From an uncultured Prevotellaceae bacterium (lineage in GTDB: Bacteria; Bacteroidota; Bacteroidia; Bacteroidales; Muribaculaceae), in assembly GCA_947165675.1 (NCBI GenBank), contig CAMVBJ010000007.1, positions 38,826 to 102,825 of the forward strand: a stretch of DNA of 64,000 nucleotides, given 5' to 3'. The notes under the pieces were generated by a model. That model saw nothing but the letters and a program-made list of their open reading frames with translations. It did no database searches and was not told the origin of the DNA. A program made the position numbers and the translations under genes. Below are positions 32,926 to 40,706 of this stretch, piece by piece; the stretch's first letter is position 1, and every line of letters starts with the position of its first letter.

Positions 32926-33366
32926 CTAACGCAGGACTTGGGTGATCTTTTCGGCCAGTCCGCTTTTGAACTTGTCGGGAGACGAGCGGGAGTTGCCAAA
33001 GGCAAACTCCGTCAGGTTCTCGCTATACTCCTTACCGTTCTTGTGGGACACCACAAACAGCGATGACCAGGAGACCTGGTACTTCTGAGCCATTTTGCGG
33101 TTCTTGTCCTTGGAGATGTCGATGATGCGGAACACCACCTTACCGTCCTTCATCTGTCTGGAAAACTTGGACGAGAGTAGTTCACGCGTGTTTTGTTCGA
33201 TAGAACGACACGTCAGGCAACGTTGCTTGCCGTGGAAGTAAAGCACTTCGACATAATCACCAATTTGCCCTTTACCACCACTGGCGGCCTGGGCCTCACT
33301 GTTGTTGCCACAAGCGATCAGCACAACGGCAAGGAATGAAACGAGCATCAATAAAAATCTTTTCAT
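32926..33366 (-). CDS. ArsF-like lipoprotein (nitrophenyl-arsenical reductase subunit family)
   Basis: A 146-aa exported protein: lipobox-like LIAC at about 17-20 after a hydrophobic signal, a short linker, then a thioredoxin-like fold with LYFHGKQRCLTCRSIE, where the CxxC pair is the redox centre. This pattern is that of the ArsF family, described as a partner in reducing nitroaromatic arsenicals such as nitarsone and roxarsone. Periplasmic or membrane-tethered localisation would let it exchange electrons with the CcdA-like ArsG protein encoded next. It lies 70 bases after the arsR stop, with a terminator-like hairpin between them, so its expression may be lower than or separate from arsR. 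Confidence 0.82.
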   Translation of the reverse strand: MKRFLLMLVSFLAVVLIACGNNSEAQAASGGKGQIGDYVEVLYFHGKQRCLTCRSIEQNTRELLSSKFSRQMKDGKVVFRIIDISKDKNRKMAQKYQVSWSSLFVVSHKNGKEYSENLTEFAFGNSRSSPDKFKSGLAEKITQVLR

Positions 33367-33425
33367 ACAATGGAATTTGTTTGTTTGTTGTTAGACGAAT
33401 TACGAACATTATTTATAAAAAAAGA

Positions 33426-33452
33426 GTGGCCGCAATCATTTGCAGCAACCAC
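33426..33452 (-). terminator. Attenuator-like hairpin at the end of arsR
   Basis: GTGGTTGC pairs with GCGGCCAC (two G-T pairs) around the arsR stop codon, and T-rich CTCTTTTTTT follows on the minus strand. It could stop part of the transcripts before the arsF-like gene. Confidence 0.6.
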
Positions 33453-33762
33453 CCTTCTTGATTTCCGTACCAAATAAACCGGCGAACAGTTCGCCAGCGA
33501 TGCGCCAGTTCTCGGGATTGATGCAGTACTTTACCTTAGGCAGTTCAATGGTGCCCTGGATAAGTCCCGCCTCTTTCAACTCCTTCAGGTGTTGGGAAAC
33601 GGTTGCCTTGGAGATGGGCAGCTCCTCATGGATGGCCCCAAAGTAGCAGTCCTCGCGGGCAGCGAGAAACTGCATGATGGCGATTCTGGCGGGATGCCCG
33701 AGTGCTTTGGCGATACGTGCCAAGCGCTCCTGTCGTTCATTGTAATTTTTCTTCTGTTCCAT
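33436..33762 (-). CDS. ArsR/SmtB family repressor
   Basis: A 108-aa winged-helix regulator, first gene of the ars unit. Helix-turn-helix ISKATVSQHLKELKEAGLI (about 50-68) and the N-terminal LARIAKALGHPARIAIM are typical. Candidate thiolates are Cys38 (REDCYFG), Cys81 (VKYCINPE) and the C-terminal Cys pair GGCCK, so sensing of As(III)/organoarsenicals through three Cys is plausible; the classical ELCVCDL site is absent, which suggests a different arrangement from E. coli ArsR. The promoter contains an imperfect palindrome, the likely operator, so it should repress its own operon until the ligand binds. Confidence 0.9.
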   Translation of the reverse strand: MEQKKNYNERQERLARIAKALGHPARIAIMQFLAAREDCYFGAIHEELPISKATVSQHLKELKEAGLIQGTIELPKVKYCINPENWRIAGELFAGLFGTEIKKGGCCK

Positions 33763-33784
33763 ATAACTGGTTTTATTTTGTTCG

Positions 33785-33815
33785 CAAAATTACAAACAAT
33801 TCGTAAAACACCAAA
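33785..33815 (-). promoter_or_regulatory. Promoter of the ars operon with embedded operator
   Basis: Minus strand: TTTG (33812-33815) and TAATTTTG (33785-33792) with a 19-base spacer. The imperfect palindrome TTACAAACAATTCGTAA (33790-33806) lies between and over these boxes, where a bound ArsR dimer would block polymerase. Confidence 0.75.
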
Positions 33816-33895
33816 CAAAATCCTGATTTTTTTTTTTGCCATCTTCTACTGTACACACTCCAAAGTATAGCGGATGCAAGATTATGAAGCCGTTT

Positions 33896-33929
33896 TTTTC
33901 AGCTCTTGACACCTGCGCCGTCTTGGGCG
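33896..33929. repeat. 34-base direct repeat, right copy
   Basis: Identical to 30872-30905; begins TTTTCAGCTCTTGACACCTG and lies 80 bases upstream of the ars promoter. The distance between copies (unit 3024 bp) equals the ars operon plus its control regions. Confidence 0.85.
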
Positions 33930-34344
33930 CAACCGCTTGCAGGAAGAATCTGCCATGTTGCCCCTGAAAAACTAGTCAAACATACTTTCACTTGTTCACC
34001 GTCGCCTCCCTTGCCTTTACGCTGCAAAGTTATTGCGGCCTACCCACACGCAAGGCCAAGACGAGTTGCCTTGGGAAATTACTAAGTGAATTTCGGCAGC
34101 GCTCGGCAGAGTCCAAACAAGTTCGGCTCTGCTCCCGCTGCTCCCTCAGGTGACTTCAAGGCCTTTGCCCGTGAGCTGTTCATGTCAGACTATGACATGG
34201 GCGATGGGGGGCATGTGTTCCGCACCTGCTGAGCCACAGCGAACCCATCGAGAAGGAGGCTTTTTCTTTGTAACCGAAACCTTGGGCTCCTTGATGGAAT
34301 TCAAAAAATATGGAATGATTGTGAGTGAATTTGTGGACTTTTTG
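33930..34344. other. Degenerate intergenic region before the Fic gene
   Basis: About 400 bases without a convincing gene. It contains a 50-base element (34101-34150) related to those at 35636-35685 and about 36571-36615, and a short frame remnant after it (beginning about 34151, DFKAFARELFMSDYD) that ends at a stop. Nothing else recognised. Confidence 0.5.
34101..34150 (+). repeat. Dispersed 50-base element, copy 1
   Basis: Contains GGCAGAGTCC and its near-complement GGCTCTGCTCC, so it can fold. About 37 of 50 positions agree with the copy at 35636-35685. Confidence 0.55.
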
Positions 34345-34352
34345 TAACTTTG
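34345..34352 (+). promoter_or_regulatory. -7 promoter box of the Fic gene
   Basis: TAACTTTG, 17 bases before the start codon at 34370. Confidence 0.6.
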
Positions 34353-34369
34353 TGAACTTTAATAAGTCT

Positions 34370-35503
34370 ATGGACAGCGAAAAAAAGAACATATTGAACG
34401 AGTACGAGCAGTACCTGCGTCAAGGCGAGCCTTCAAGGCGAAAGAAAGCTTTGACCTGGGCGACCTCGATTGGCTTGCAGCAAGTTGACGGTTTGCAGAC
34501 ATCAGAGTACCTGAGGGATGTGGCTCGCCGTAATATCGAAGACGAGATTACGACTGCCGAGGGGCAGCAACTGATTGCGTCCTATTACGAGCAACTGTCG
34601 AGAAGACAACAAAGTGATTTGCAAGAGACCGAGGAGGCCGACCGTGCCGCCGCCAATATAGCACATATACTGTCCACTGCAACCCTTGATTTTACCACCC
34701 ACGGCTTCAAGATGCTGCACCGTCAGATCTTCAAGGGTGTTTTTAAGCATGCAGGTGAGTTTAGGGACTATGACATTTCTAAACGGGAATGGGTGCTTCG
34801 GGGCGCTTCGGTACTCTATCTAGGTAATGCTGACCTTCAACGTGCCCTGGACTATGACATTGAACAGGAACGCCAATTCAGTTACACCAAGCTCTCCAAT
34901 GATGAGATTGTACAGCATATCACCCGCTTTGTGGCCGGGCTGTGGCAGATTCACCCCTTCGGTGAAGGCAACACCCGCACTACTGCGGTATTCACCATCC
35001 AGTATCTAAGGTCACTGGGATTTGATGTGGATAATGACCTGTTCGCCCTGAACTCTTGGTACTTCCGCAATGCGCTGGTTCGCGCCAACTACAAGAGTGC
35101 CCAGGTCGATTATGAACCGGTCTTCCTGGAGCGCTTCTTTCGCAACCTGCTGCTCGGCGAGCAATGGGAATTGCGCAACCGTTACATGCTGATTGGTGCT
35201 GAAGAAACCATACCGAACAAGCACCGAACAAGTACCGAACAAGTACCGAACAAGTTTGATGAACCGTCACCCAACGTTGCCGCCTTGATTAAAGCCATAG
35301 GCAGAGGGCAACTCAAGGGTAGTGAGGCAATGGCAGCCATAGGACTCAAGCACCGTCCCACGTTCCTGGCTAATTACTTGACCCCCGCTATTGAATCAGG
35401 TTTCGTGGCAATGCTTTACCCCAAAAGCCCGCGGCATCCCCGCCAGCGGTATTTGCTCACGCCAAAAGGTCTCATGTACTTCAACGCCCATAACAACCAA
35501 TAG
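34370..35503 (+). CDS. Fic domain protein (likely AMP transferase)
   Basis: A 377-aa Fic protein. The active-site loop HPFGEGNTRT starts at His195 and keeps all catalytic residues (His, the Gly-x-Gly-Asn phosphate loop, Arg), so it should transfer AMP or a related group to a target protein. N-terminal helices (about 20-70) contain RRKKALTWATSIGLQQVDG, which resembles the VbhA-type inhibitory antitoxin helix, though spacing to the expected Glu-Gly differs. The C-terminal third has a filamentation-type winged-helix extension (KGSEAMAAIGLKHRPTFLANYL). I chose 34370 since the upstream codons overlap the promoter. Stand-alone, so self-inhibition would replace a separate antitoxin. Confidence 0.88.
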   Translation: MDSEKKNILNEYEQYLRQGEPSRRKKALTWATSIGLQQVDGLQTSEYLRDVARRNIEDEITTAEGQQLIASYYEQLSRRQQSDLQETEEADRAAANIAHILSTATLDFTTHGFKMLHRQIFKGVFKHAGEFRDYDISKREWVLRGASVLYLGNADLQRALDYDIEQERQFSYTKLSNDEIVQHITRFVAGLWQIHPFGEGNTRTTAVFTIQYLRSLGFDVDNDLFALNSWYFRNALVRANYKSAQVDYEPVFLERFFRNLLLGEQWELRNRYMLIGAEETIPNKHRTSTEQVPNKFDEPSPNVAALIKAIGRGQLKGSEAMAAIGLKHRPTFLANYLTPAIESGFVAMLYPKSPRHPRQRYLLTPKGLMYFNAHNNQ

Positions 35504-35635
35504 TGGGCGAGGACGGTCACGTCTGCTGCGCCTACTTGGCTTTTTCGATGATTAAGCGCCTAATTTGAATATGAAGAGAAACAAGAATTAACTGATGGGC
35601 TACGGCAAATTTTGGCTTCGCCTTCCTCTGTCACG

Positions 35636-35685
35636 ACTCGGAAAAGCCTGAACAAGTTCAGCTTTTCTCTCGCTGCTCCATCGGT
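35636..35685 (+). repeat. Dispersed 50-base element, copy 2
   Basis: Related to 34101-34150, and directly abuts the FKBP remnant. The stretch 35504-35845 contains otherwise no gene. Confidence 0.5.
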
Positions 35686-35751
35686 TCCCAACCTGGCATC
35701 CCCGGCGGCTCCACCCTCATCTTCGACATCGAACTGCTCGCCATCAACTGA
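35683..35751 (+). pseudogene. FKBP-type peptidyl-prolyl isomerase, last 22 codons
   Basis: GSQPGIPGGSTLIFDIELL followed by AIN and a stop is the characteristic C-terminus of Bacteroidota FKBP-type isomerases (pattern IPxxSTLIFxVELL). No upstream part of the domain is present, so it is a relic. A second, more degraded copy (LIFDIQLLAIN) lies at about 36809-36841. Confidence 0.65.
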
Positions 35752-35845
35752 CGGCAAGAGGCAAAAATAGTAACAGCACAAGTGTGTTGCGAGAAATCGC
35801 TATCTCTGCAGCAATAACTGAAAGATCAATCGGAATTTATGAGAC

Positions 35846-36535
35846 ATGAAAGAGGAATGTTTGATATGTAAGGCTCCTTTAGAGTATCTGGAAGTCGATG
35901 AACAGATGGAGTGTGCCATCTGCCATAAAAAAGAGAATAGCAAGACTCGTTGTGTTGAAGGCCATTATGTCTGTAACGATTGTCATACAACAGGACTTGA
36001 CACCATTATTGGCCTTTGTCTCAAAGAGACATCCAGAGACCCTATCTACATCATCAAACAGATGATGGCCTTACCATTCTGCCACATGCACGGCCCAGAG
36101 CATCATGTCATGGTTGGATCAGCCTTGTTGACCGCATACAAGAATGCAGGAGGGCAGATAGACCTGCAACAGTCACTCTGTGAAATGATGAATCGTGGAA
36201 AGAGTGTGCCTGGTGGAGCATGCGGCTTCTGGGGAGCCTGTGGTGCGGGAATCAGCTCGGGGATGTTCATTTCTATCATTTCTAAATCTACGCCCTTAGC
36301 AAATGAGCCATTTGCTTTGTCTCACAAGATGACGGCAAAATCATTGAGTGCAATCGGCAACATAGGTGGGCCTCGCTGTTGTAAGCGCGACTCCTATCTG
36401 TCCATTTTGTCTGCCATAGATTATGTCAAAGAGCATTTCAATGTGGAAATGGAAAAACCGATGGTGGTATGTGAGCACTATAAACAGAACAATCAATGTA
36501 TTGGAACCCGTTGCCCCTTTTTCAAGAAACAATAA
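35846..36535 (+). CDS. DUF5714 family Cys-rich protein
   Basis: A 229-aa cytoplasmic protein rich in Cys. An N-terminal zinc-ribbon-like part has CLICKAPLEYLE, CAICHKKE and CNDCHTTG (CxxC pairs at about 5-8, 23-26 and 43-46). The DUF5714 core follows: FCHMHGPEHHVMVGSALLTA, VPGGACGFWGACGAGISSG and NIGGPRCCKRDSYLS. The C-terminus carries a CEHYKQNNQCIGTRCPFF motif, another possible metal site. In other bacteria and methanogens the same domain occurs alone or fused to methyltransferases or radical-SAM proteins; the function is unknown. Conserved His and Cys suggest an iron-sulfur or metal cofactor. Stands alone between two decayed regions. Confidence 0.75.
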   Translation: MKEECLICKAPLEYLEVDEQMECAICHKKENSKTRCVEGHYVCNDCHTTGLDTIIGLCLKETSRDPIYIIKQMMALPFCHMHGPEHHVMVGSALLTAYKNAGGQIDLQQSLCEMMNRGKSVPGGACGFWGACGAGISSGMFISIISKSTPLANEPFALSHKMTAKSLSAIGNIGGPRCCKRDSYLSILSAIDYVKEHFNVEMEKPMVVCEHYKQNNQCIGTRCPFFKKQ

Positions 36536-36897
36536 CATTAATTCCAATTTCATGGCATTTAAGGCTGCGCCTCAGCATAGCTCAAGTAAACTTGGCTCTG
36601 CATTCGGCTTGCACCTAAATTCCAATTATTTTCACAGGAGTCAGAATGGCCCTCATCACAAGGTGCATCGTTAGCCACGGCTGGCGATGCGCCTTGATTT
36701 GCGTTACATTCACCGGATGTCATTGACTAGGGTGGGGCATTGGCTATGGGCGCTGTGATTGTATTCGGTAGCCTCACGTTCCGCTCATCAATCAGCCTGT
36801 TGTGCGACCTCATCTTCGACATCCAGTTGCTCGCTATCAATTCAATGTCGTGGGGATAAATTGCGACGAATGCTGGTTATCAGAGCCTTTTGTCTTC
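36536..36897. other. Degenerate intergenic region with hairpin and FKBP relic
   Basis: No intact gene. It has a third related repeat element (about 36571-36615), a strong stem-loop (36662-36693, GGTGCATCG with CGATGCGCC and an inner GCC/GGC stem), and a degraded FKBP end (about 36797-36842). Confidence 0.5.
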
Positions 36898-37773
36898 TTA
36901 TTGCTTGTCACAGTTACCGCAGTTGCTACAGCCGTTACAGGTCATCCTGCTCCCGCAGGTGGCGCAATGATCCCGAAAGAATGGTTCTGGCGGGACGATA
37001 CTCATGCCGAACAAAGTTCCTTCGGGCAACCGCAGCTGCCGGGGAATTTTGCGCCCTTGATAACTCAGGCCTGAGAAAAATGCCTGTTGACTCTGTATGC
37101 GCTTATTGGGGATGTGATATGTCTTCCCGCCTTTCACAAAGACGGTTCCCGTCTCGATGAAGTCGAATGTCACGTCATGACGCCTGCATTGGTCGCTCAA
37201 CTGCTTGACCCACTCGTAATGGCACGGACGGGCTCCATCATAGTTTTCTCCACCGCACAGTACTTCCTCGATGAGTCCAGTCCGCAGGTATGCCTCAGCG
37301 TCAACGGGGCCAATGTAGGGCGCTGTCATGAACCCACGATGCTTGGCAGGGGTGTTGATGAGGATAGGCAGGCGTTCATCGGCCCTATGCTGATTCTCGG
37401 TCGTCACGTTGAGCATGACGTTGTCGTAGCCATCGCCCCAGTCCATGGGCAGGCAGTCGGCAAAACGCTGTGGCCGCTTGGTGAGCAGACGGAAAAAGAT
37501 GTCGGGCCGTTGACGGATAATGCGCCACGCCTCGTCGCGCCACTGGTCGGCTTCCTCGACAAAGAAGTCCGTGGAAAGCCCCACATAGAGCGTCATGCCC
37601 GAGGGCAACTTGAATCCTCCGCCACGCTTGCGCTGGATGGGCAAGTTGAAATTCTCCGTACGAAAAACGTGCGAAGTGTCAAGGCCACGCTTGCTGTCCA
37701 TGAAGTACATGTAGCAATGCTCGCAGCCCTCGCTCACTTTGTGGCACCCATGCCAAGGATTCCAGATAAACAT
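36898..37773 (-). CDS. DUF5131 (phage Gp37/Gp68-like) family protein
   Basis: A 291-aa protein of the DUF5131 family, recognised from WNPWHGCHKVSEGCEHCYM at the very N-terminus (Cys10, Cys17, Cys20: CX6CX2C), LYVGLSTDFFVEEADQW, IFFRLLTKRPQRF and the VTTENQHRADERLPIL segment. The family is related to radical-SAM-like TIM barrels and is frequent in phages, but its reaction is unknown. This copy has an unusual Cys-rich tail (CATCGSRMTCNGCSNCGNC, six Cys), a possible extra metal site. The start at 37773 gives exactly the family N-terminus; a -7 promoter box ends only five bases before it. Confidence 0.87.
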   Translation of the reverse strand: MFIWNPWHGCHKVSEGCEHCYMYFMDSKRGLDTSHVFRTENFNLPIQRKRGGGFKLPSGMTLYVGLSTDFFVEEADQWRDEAWRIIRQRPDIFFRLLTKRPQRFADCLPMDWGDGYDNVMLNVTTENQHRADERLPILINTPAKHRGFMTAPYIGPVDAEAYLRTGLIEEVLCGGENYDGARPCHYEWVKQLSDQCRRHDVTFDFIETGTVFVKGGKTYHIPNKRIQSQQAFFSGLSYQGRKIPRQLRLPEGTLFGMSIVPPEPFFRDHCATCGSRMTCNGCSNCGNCDKQ

Positions 37774-37778
37774 TGATG

Positions 37779-37786
37779 CAAAGTTA
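37779..37786 (-). promoter_or_regulatory. -7 promoter box almost touching the DUF5131 start codon
   Basis: TAACTTTG on the minus strand, five bases before the ATG. Confidence 0.6.
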
Positions 37787-37945
37787 CATAATTATCTCTA
37801 AAGTGAGATATGATAGGGTGGGTAGCTTATAAAATATTAGAAAAAGAGATTGAGGGATATGTGGTGTGCAATTTGCAGAAATTGGAGAGCAGCGATCAAA
37901 AAAGTGGCAGTTATTTGATAACAATTGAGCAATTTTGGAAACAAA

Positions 37946-37980
37946 AATCGGAAGTCGTTGAATTTCAACGACTTCCGATT
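37946..37980 (-). terminator. Terminator of the tRNA operon
   Basis: A perfect stem (AATCGGAAGTCGTTG and its complement) just beyond tRNA-Leu; on the minus strand it is followed by TTTTTG. Confidence 0.85.
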
Positions 37981-37985
37981 AAATT

Positions 37986-38072
37986 TGGTGTCCAAGATGA
38001 GAGTCGAACTCACACGCCCAATTGGGCACTACCCCCTCAAAGTAGCGCGTCTACCAATTCCGCCACCTGGAC
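37986..38072 (-). tRNA. tRNA-Leu (anticodon GAG)
   Basis: Class II tRNA on the minus strand: acceptor GTCCAGG/CTTGGAC-type, anticodon stem CTACT/GGTAG with loop TTGAGGG (anticodon GAG), long variable arm (TGCCCAATTGGGCG), T arm GTGAG/CTCAC-type with TTCGACT loop, encoded CCA. Last gene of the Gly-Gly-Leu operon. Confidence 0.93.
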
Positions 38073-38081
38073 AAAAAAGAG

Positions 38082-38154
<73 letters not shown>

Positions 38155-38206
38155 AATCAAAGTACTGTTTCCAGTACCGTACCATTGTAAAGTTCAAAGA
38201 ACGTTG

Positions 38207-38279
<73 letters not shown>

Positions 38280-38324
38280 GTTCAATTCTGCGCCCAAGGA
38301 TGGGTGCTTTCGTGAATTGCGGTG

Positions 38325-38355
38325 CAAAGATACAGCGACTTTTTGAACTGGCAAA
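38325..38355 (-). promoter_or_regulatory. Promoter of the tRNA operon
   Basis: Minus strand: TTTG (38352-38355) and TATCTTTG (38325-38332) with a 19-base spacer, ideal for the primary sigma factor. Confidence 0.75.
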
Positions 38356-38387
38356 ATTTTTTGCCCAAAAAATCGCTTTTTTTTGAA

Positions 38388-38981
38388 TTATTTTTTCACA
38401 CCGAGCAGTGTGAAGAATTCGTTCTGGCGGTGAATGTCCTCAAACTCACCACTATACTCGAATGTTATGGTGGTTGAATCCTGCTTCTCGACTCCGCGCA
38501 TCTTCATGCACATGTGTTGAGCCTCGGCATAGACGATGACGCCACGGTTGGGCAAGACGCGGGTGAGGAGTTCGCAGATGTCGTGGGTCATGCGCTCCTG
38601 GACTTGCAGTCGCCTGGAGAAGGTGTCGACGATGCGGGCGAGCTTGCTCAGTCCAACGATACCGCCGGCTGGGATATAACCGATTGAAACCTTTCCGAAG
38701 AAGGGCAGGATGTGGTGCTCGCACAGCGAGTAGAACTCGATGTCCTTGACGATGACGATTTCGCTGCCCTCGTGCTCAAAGATTGCGCTGTGGACGATGG
38801 CGTCGGCATCTTCGTGATAGCCGCGGGTGTTCTCGATGAGGGCTTTGGCGGCACGCATGGGTGTTTTGGCCAGGCCTTCACGGTTGGGGTCTTCACCGAT
38901 GAGTTCGATGATGGCGCGGTAGTGTTCCGCTATTTGTTCGGCGAGCTTGAGATCCTCGTCGCTAAAAACCAATTTAATCAT
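38388..38981 (-). CDS. folE: GTP cyclohydrolase I
   Basis: Converts GTP to dihydroneopterin triphosphate, the first step of tetrahydrofolate synthesis. 197 aa from the start MIKLVFSDED at 38981; the longer open frame upstream lies inside the SPOR gene. The zinc and active-site motifs are complete: YSLCEHHILPFFGKVSIGYIP (Cys, His), GLSKLARIVD, RRLQVQERMT and AQHMCMKMRGV (second Cys). The N-terminal helix and EDPNREGLAKTPMRAAKA are standard. Start and the stop of the preceding SPOR-domain gene overlap by 8 bases, so the two are translated together. Confidence 0.97.
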   Translation of the reverse strand: MIKLVFSDEDLKLAEQIAEHYRAIIELIGEDPNREGLAKTPMRAAKALIENTRGYHEDADAIVHSAIFEHEGSEIVIVKDIEFYSLCEHHILPFFGKVSIGYIPAGGIVGLSKLARIVDTFSRRLQVQERMTHDICELLTRVLPNRGVIVYAEAQHMCMKMRGVEKQDSTTITFEYSGEFEDIHRQNEFFTLLGVKK

Positions 38982-39636
38982 TACTCCAGATGTTGATGCG
39001 GTCACGCACGATGACCATTTCACGTGCGAAATTGGGATATACTTTCTTGATGCGCGAGAGGGCGGCTTGAGCCTCGCCACGGGTCTTGAAGTCGCCGATG
39101 CGTAGGCGCCATGACGGGGCCTTGTAGGAGATGTAGGAGCGGTACTGGGGGAACTTCATGGCGATGTCACGCGCGCGTTTTTGTGCGCTGGCCTTGGCGG
39201 TCTTGTAGTTGTTATCGCTGTATGCCTGGATTCGGAACCCTACTCCTCGATCCTCGATGGTCTGTTGTGAGGTGTGCTTGAGTTTGGGCTTCTTGGGCGT
39301 GACTTCTTCTTTTTTCTTGTCCTCGTCCTTTTTCTTGTCCTCGTCTTTCTTCTTCTCTTCCTTGGTGGTCTCGTCGTCGAGTTCGTTGAGTTTCTCGTCC
39401 TCGTTGACGTTCTCGTTTTTCTTCTTGTCTTTTTCCTTGACTTTCTTGTCCTTGCTGGATTGGGGCTTGTTGATGTTGGCGTTGTTGCGTTTTACCAACT
39501 CTTTGGGGGCGTCAACAGTTACCTGGCCGTTCTTGTTGAGGCGGTCGGTAATCTGGCCGCGCTGAGCAGAGGCTGCCAGGGCGACAATAAGCATAAGGCA
39601 CATGCACAGTGTGCGGATGTGTATTCGTTTCAACAT
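38974..39636 (-). CDS. SPOR-domain protein
   Basis: A 220-aa exported protein: signal peptide (about 1-25), a low-complexity middle made of Lys/Asp/Glu repeats (KKKDEDKKKDEDKKKEE near residue 95-120) and a C-terminal SPOR domain (about 130-215: GFRIQAYSDNNYKTA, and PSWRLRIGDFKTRGEAQAAL). SPOR domains bind denuded septal peptidoglycan, so it may act at the division site. Start at 39636 opens the signal peptide. A protein of this kind sits between tpiA and folE also in Bacteroides; here it keeps that order and overlaps folE by 8 bases. Its own -7 box is 36 bases upstream. Confidence 0.88.
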   Translation of the reverse strand: MLKRIHIRTLCMCLMLIVALAASAQRGQITDRLNKNGQVTVDAPKELVKRNNANINKPQSSKDKKVKEKDKKKNENVNEDEKLNELDDETTKEEKKKDEDKKKDEDKKKEEVTPKKPKLKHTSQQTIEDRGVGFRIQAYSDNNYKTAKASAQKRARDIAMKFPQYRSYISYKAPSWRLRIGDFKTRGEAQAALSRIKKVYPNFAREMVIVRDRINIWSND

Positions 39637-39672
39637 TATAGCTATAATTGGTGTTGGTGTCAAATTTTGCCG

Positions 39673-39680
39673 CAAAGATA
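39673..39680 (-). promoter_or_regulatory. -7 promoter box of the SPOR-folE pair
   Basis: TATCTTTG on the minus strand. A terminator between tpiA and this box shows the pair is transcribed separately from tpiA. Confidence 0.6.
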
Positions 39681-39768
39681 GTGCAAATTTCCTTATCAAG
39701 TGTTTTTTTTAGAGAATTTATGTGGTAATGGTGCGTTTTTAATGCGTGTTCAGGGTGTGCTTAAAGAG

Positions 39769-39802
39769 GACCGCAGCCGGTTGTGGGGTGCCGGCTGCGG
39801 TC
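39769..39802 (-). terminator. Terminator of tpiA
   Basis: Perfect 12-bp stem GACCGCAGCCGG/CCGGCTGCGGTC around a 10-base loop, 32 bases after the tpiA stop. Confidence 0.75.
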
Positions 39803-39834
39803 TGACTTGAATTTTTATCAGTTTTGCCCGAGGT

Positions 39835-40593
39835 TTAGAAGGCTGTTACGATACCCATGAAGTCGGCGGCTTTGAGCGATGCTCCGCCGATGAGTCCACC
39901 GTCAATGTCGGGCTTGGCGAACAGTTCGGGGGCGTTGCTGGGCTTGCAGCTTCCGCCGTACAGGATGGTGGTGTCGTCGGCTACCTGTGCGCCATACTTG
40001 TCGGCCAGCAGGCCGCGGATGAGGGCGTGGATTTCTTGTGCCTGATCGCTTGTGGCGGTCTTGCCTGTGCCGATGGCCCAGATGGGCTCATAGGCGATGA
40101 CGATGTTGGCCATCTGCTCGGCGGTGAGGTGGAAGAGTGAGTCGCGGATCTCGCCACCGATAACCTCCTTGAACGAGCCGTTCTCGCGCTCCTCGAGGCT
40201 CTCGCCGCAGCAGAAGATCACCTTCAGGCCATTGGCCAGTGCCATGTCAACCTTCTCCTTAAGCATCTCGGGGGTCTCATTGTAATATCCACGGCGCTCG
40301 CTGTGGCCCAGGATGACGTAGTTGGCACCCGTCGAGGCCACCATTGCAGCCGATACTTCGCCGGTGTAGGCACCGCTGGTGTGGTCGGCGCAGTTCTGTG
40401 CAGCCAGCCCCACCTTGTTAATGTCGATGACCTGACGAACAGCGGTCAGATGGGTAAAGGGCACGCCAACGATGACGTCACACTTCAGCCCCTGGGCTGA
40501 TGATACTGCCTCACAAACTTCCTTGGCGAGCTGTACGCCCTCGGGAACTGTAGTGTTCATCTTCCAGTTGCCCGCAACGATGTTCTTTCTCAT
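39835..40593 (-). CDS. tpiA: Triosephosphate isomerase
   Basis: Glycolytic enzyme interconverting dihydroxyacetone phosphate and glyceraldehyde 3-phosphate; 252 aa, normal length. N-terminal AGNWKMN (Asn and Lys of the active site), [10 protein letters not shown] (catalytic His) and [16 protein letters not shown] (catalytic Glu plus flexible loop) are intact, as is [14 protein letters not shown] for phosphate binding. Homodimeric and cytoplasmic. Its own -7 box is 55 bases upstream and a strong terminator follows. Confidence 0.98.
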   Translation of the reverse strand: MRKNIVAGNWKMNTTVPEGVQLAKEVCEAVSSAQGLKCDVIVGVPFTHLTAVRQVIDINKVGLAAQNCADHTSGAYTGEVSAAMVASTGANYVILGHSERRGYYNETPEMLKEKVDMALANGLKVIFCCGESLEERENGSFKEVIGGEIRDSLFHLTAEQMANIVIAYEPIWAIGTGKTATSDQAQEIHALIRGLLADKYGAQVADDTTILYGGSCKPSNAPELFAKPDIDGGLIGGASLKAADFMGIVTAF

Positions 40594-40647
40594 TTTGTTG
40601 TTAGTTTTTTAATAGAAAACATTGATTAAATATGTATTTCAATTGTG

Positions 40648-40655
40648 CAAAGATA
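40648..40655 (-). promoter_or_regulatory. -7 promoter box of tpiA
   Basis: TATCTTTG on the minus strand. Confidence 0.55.
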
Positions 40656-40706
40656 CAATCAATTCTTGGAACAGGAGTCATTACTTGATGGAAAATATCA
40701 ACAAGG

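Noticed and set aside
35560..35781. Short minus-strand frame over the FKBP relic
   Set aside because: No known motif; the plus strand reads the FKBP end clearly.
20035..37945. Prophage or integrative conjugative element
   Set aside because: No integrase, capsid, portal, mobilisation or conjugation gene is visible; only the DUF5131 gene is of a family common in phages. I describe the zone as accessory without naming a vehicle.
37800..37945. Small gene between DUF5131 and the tRNA operon
   Set aside because: The plus-strand frame from 37810 runs on into the tRNA genes and their terminator; non-coding.
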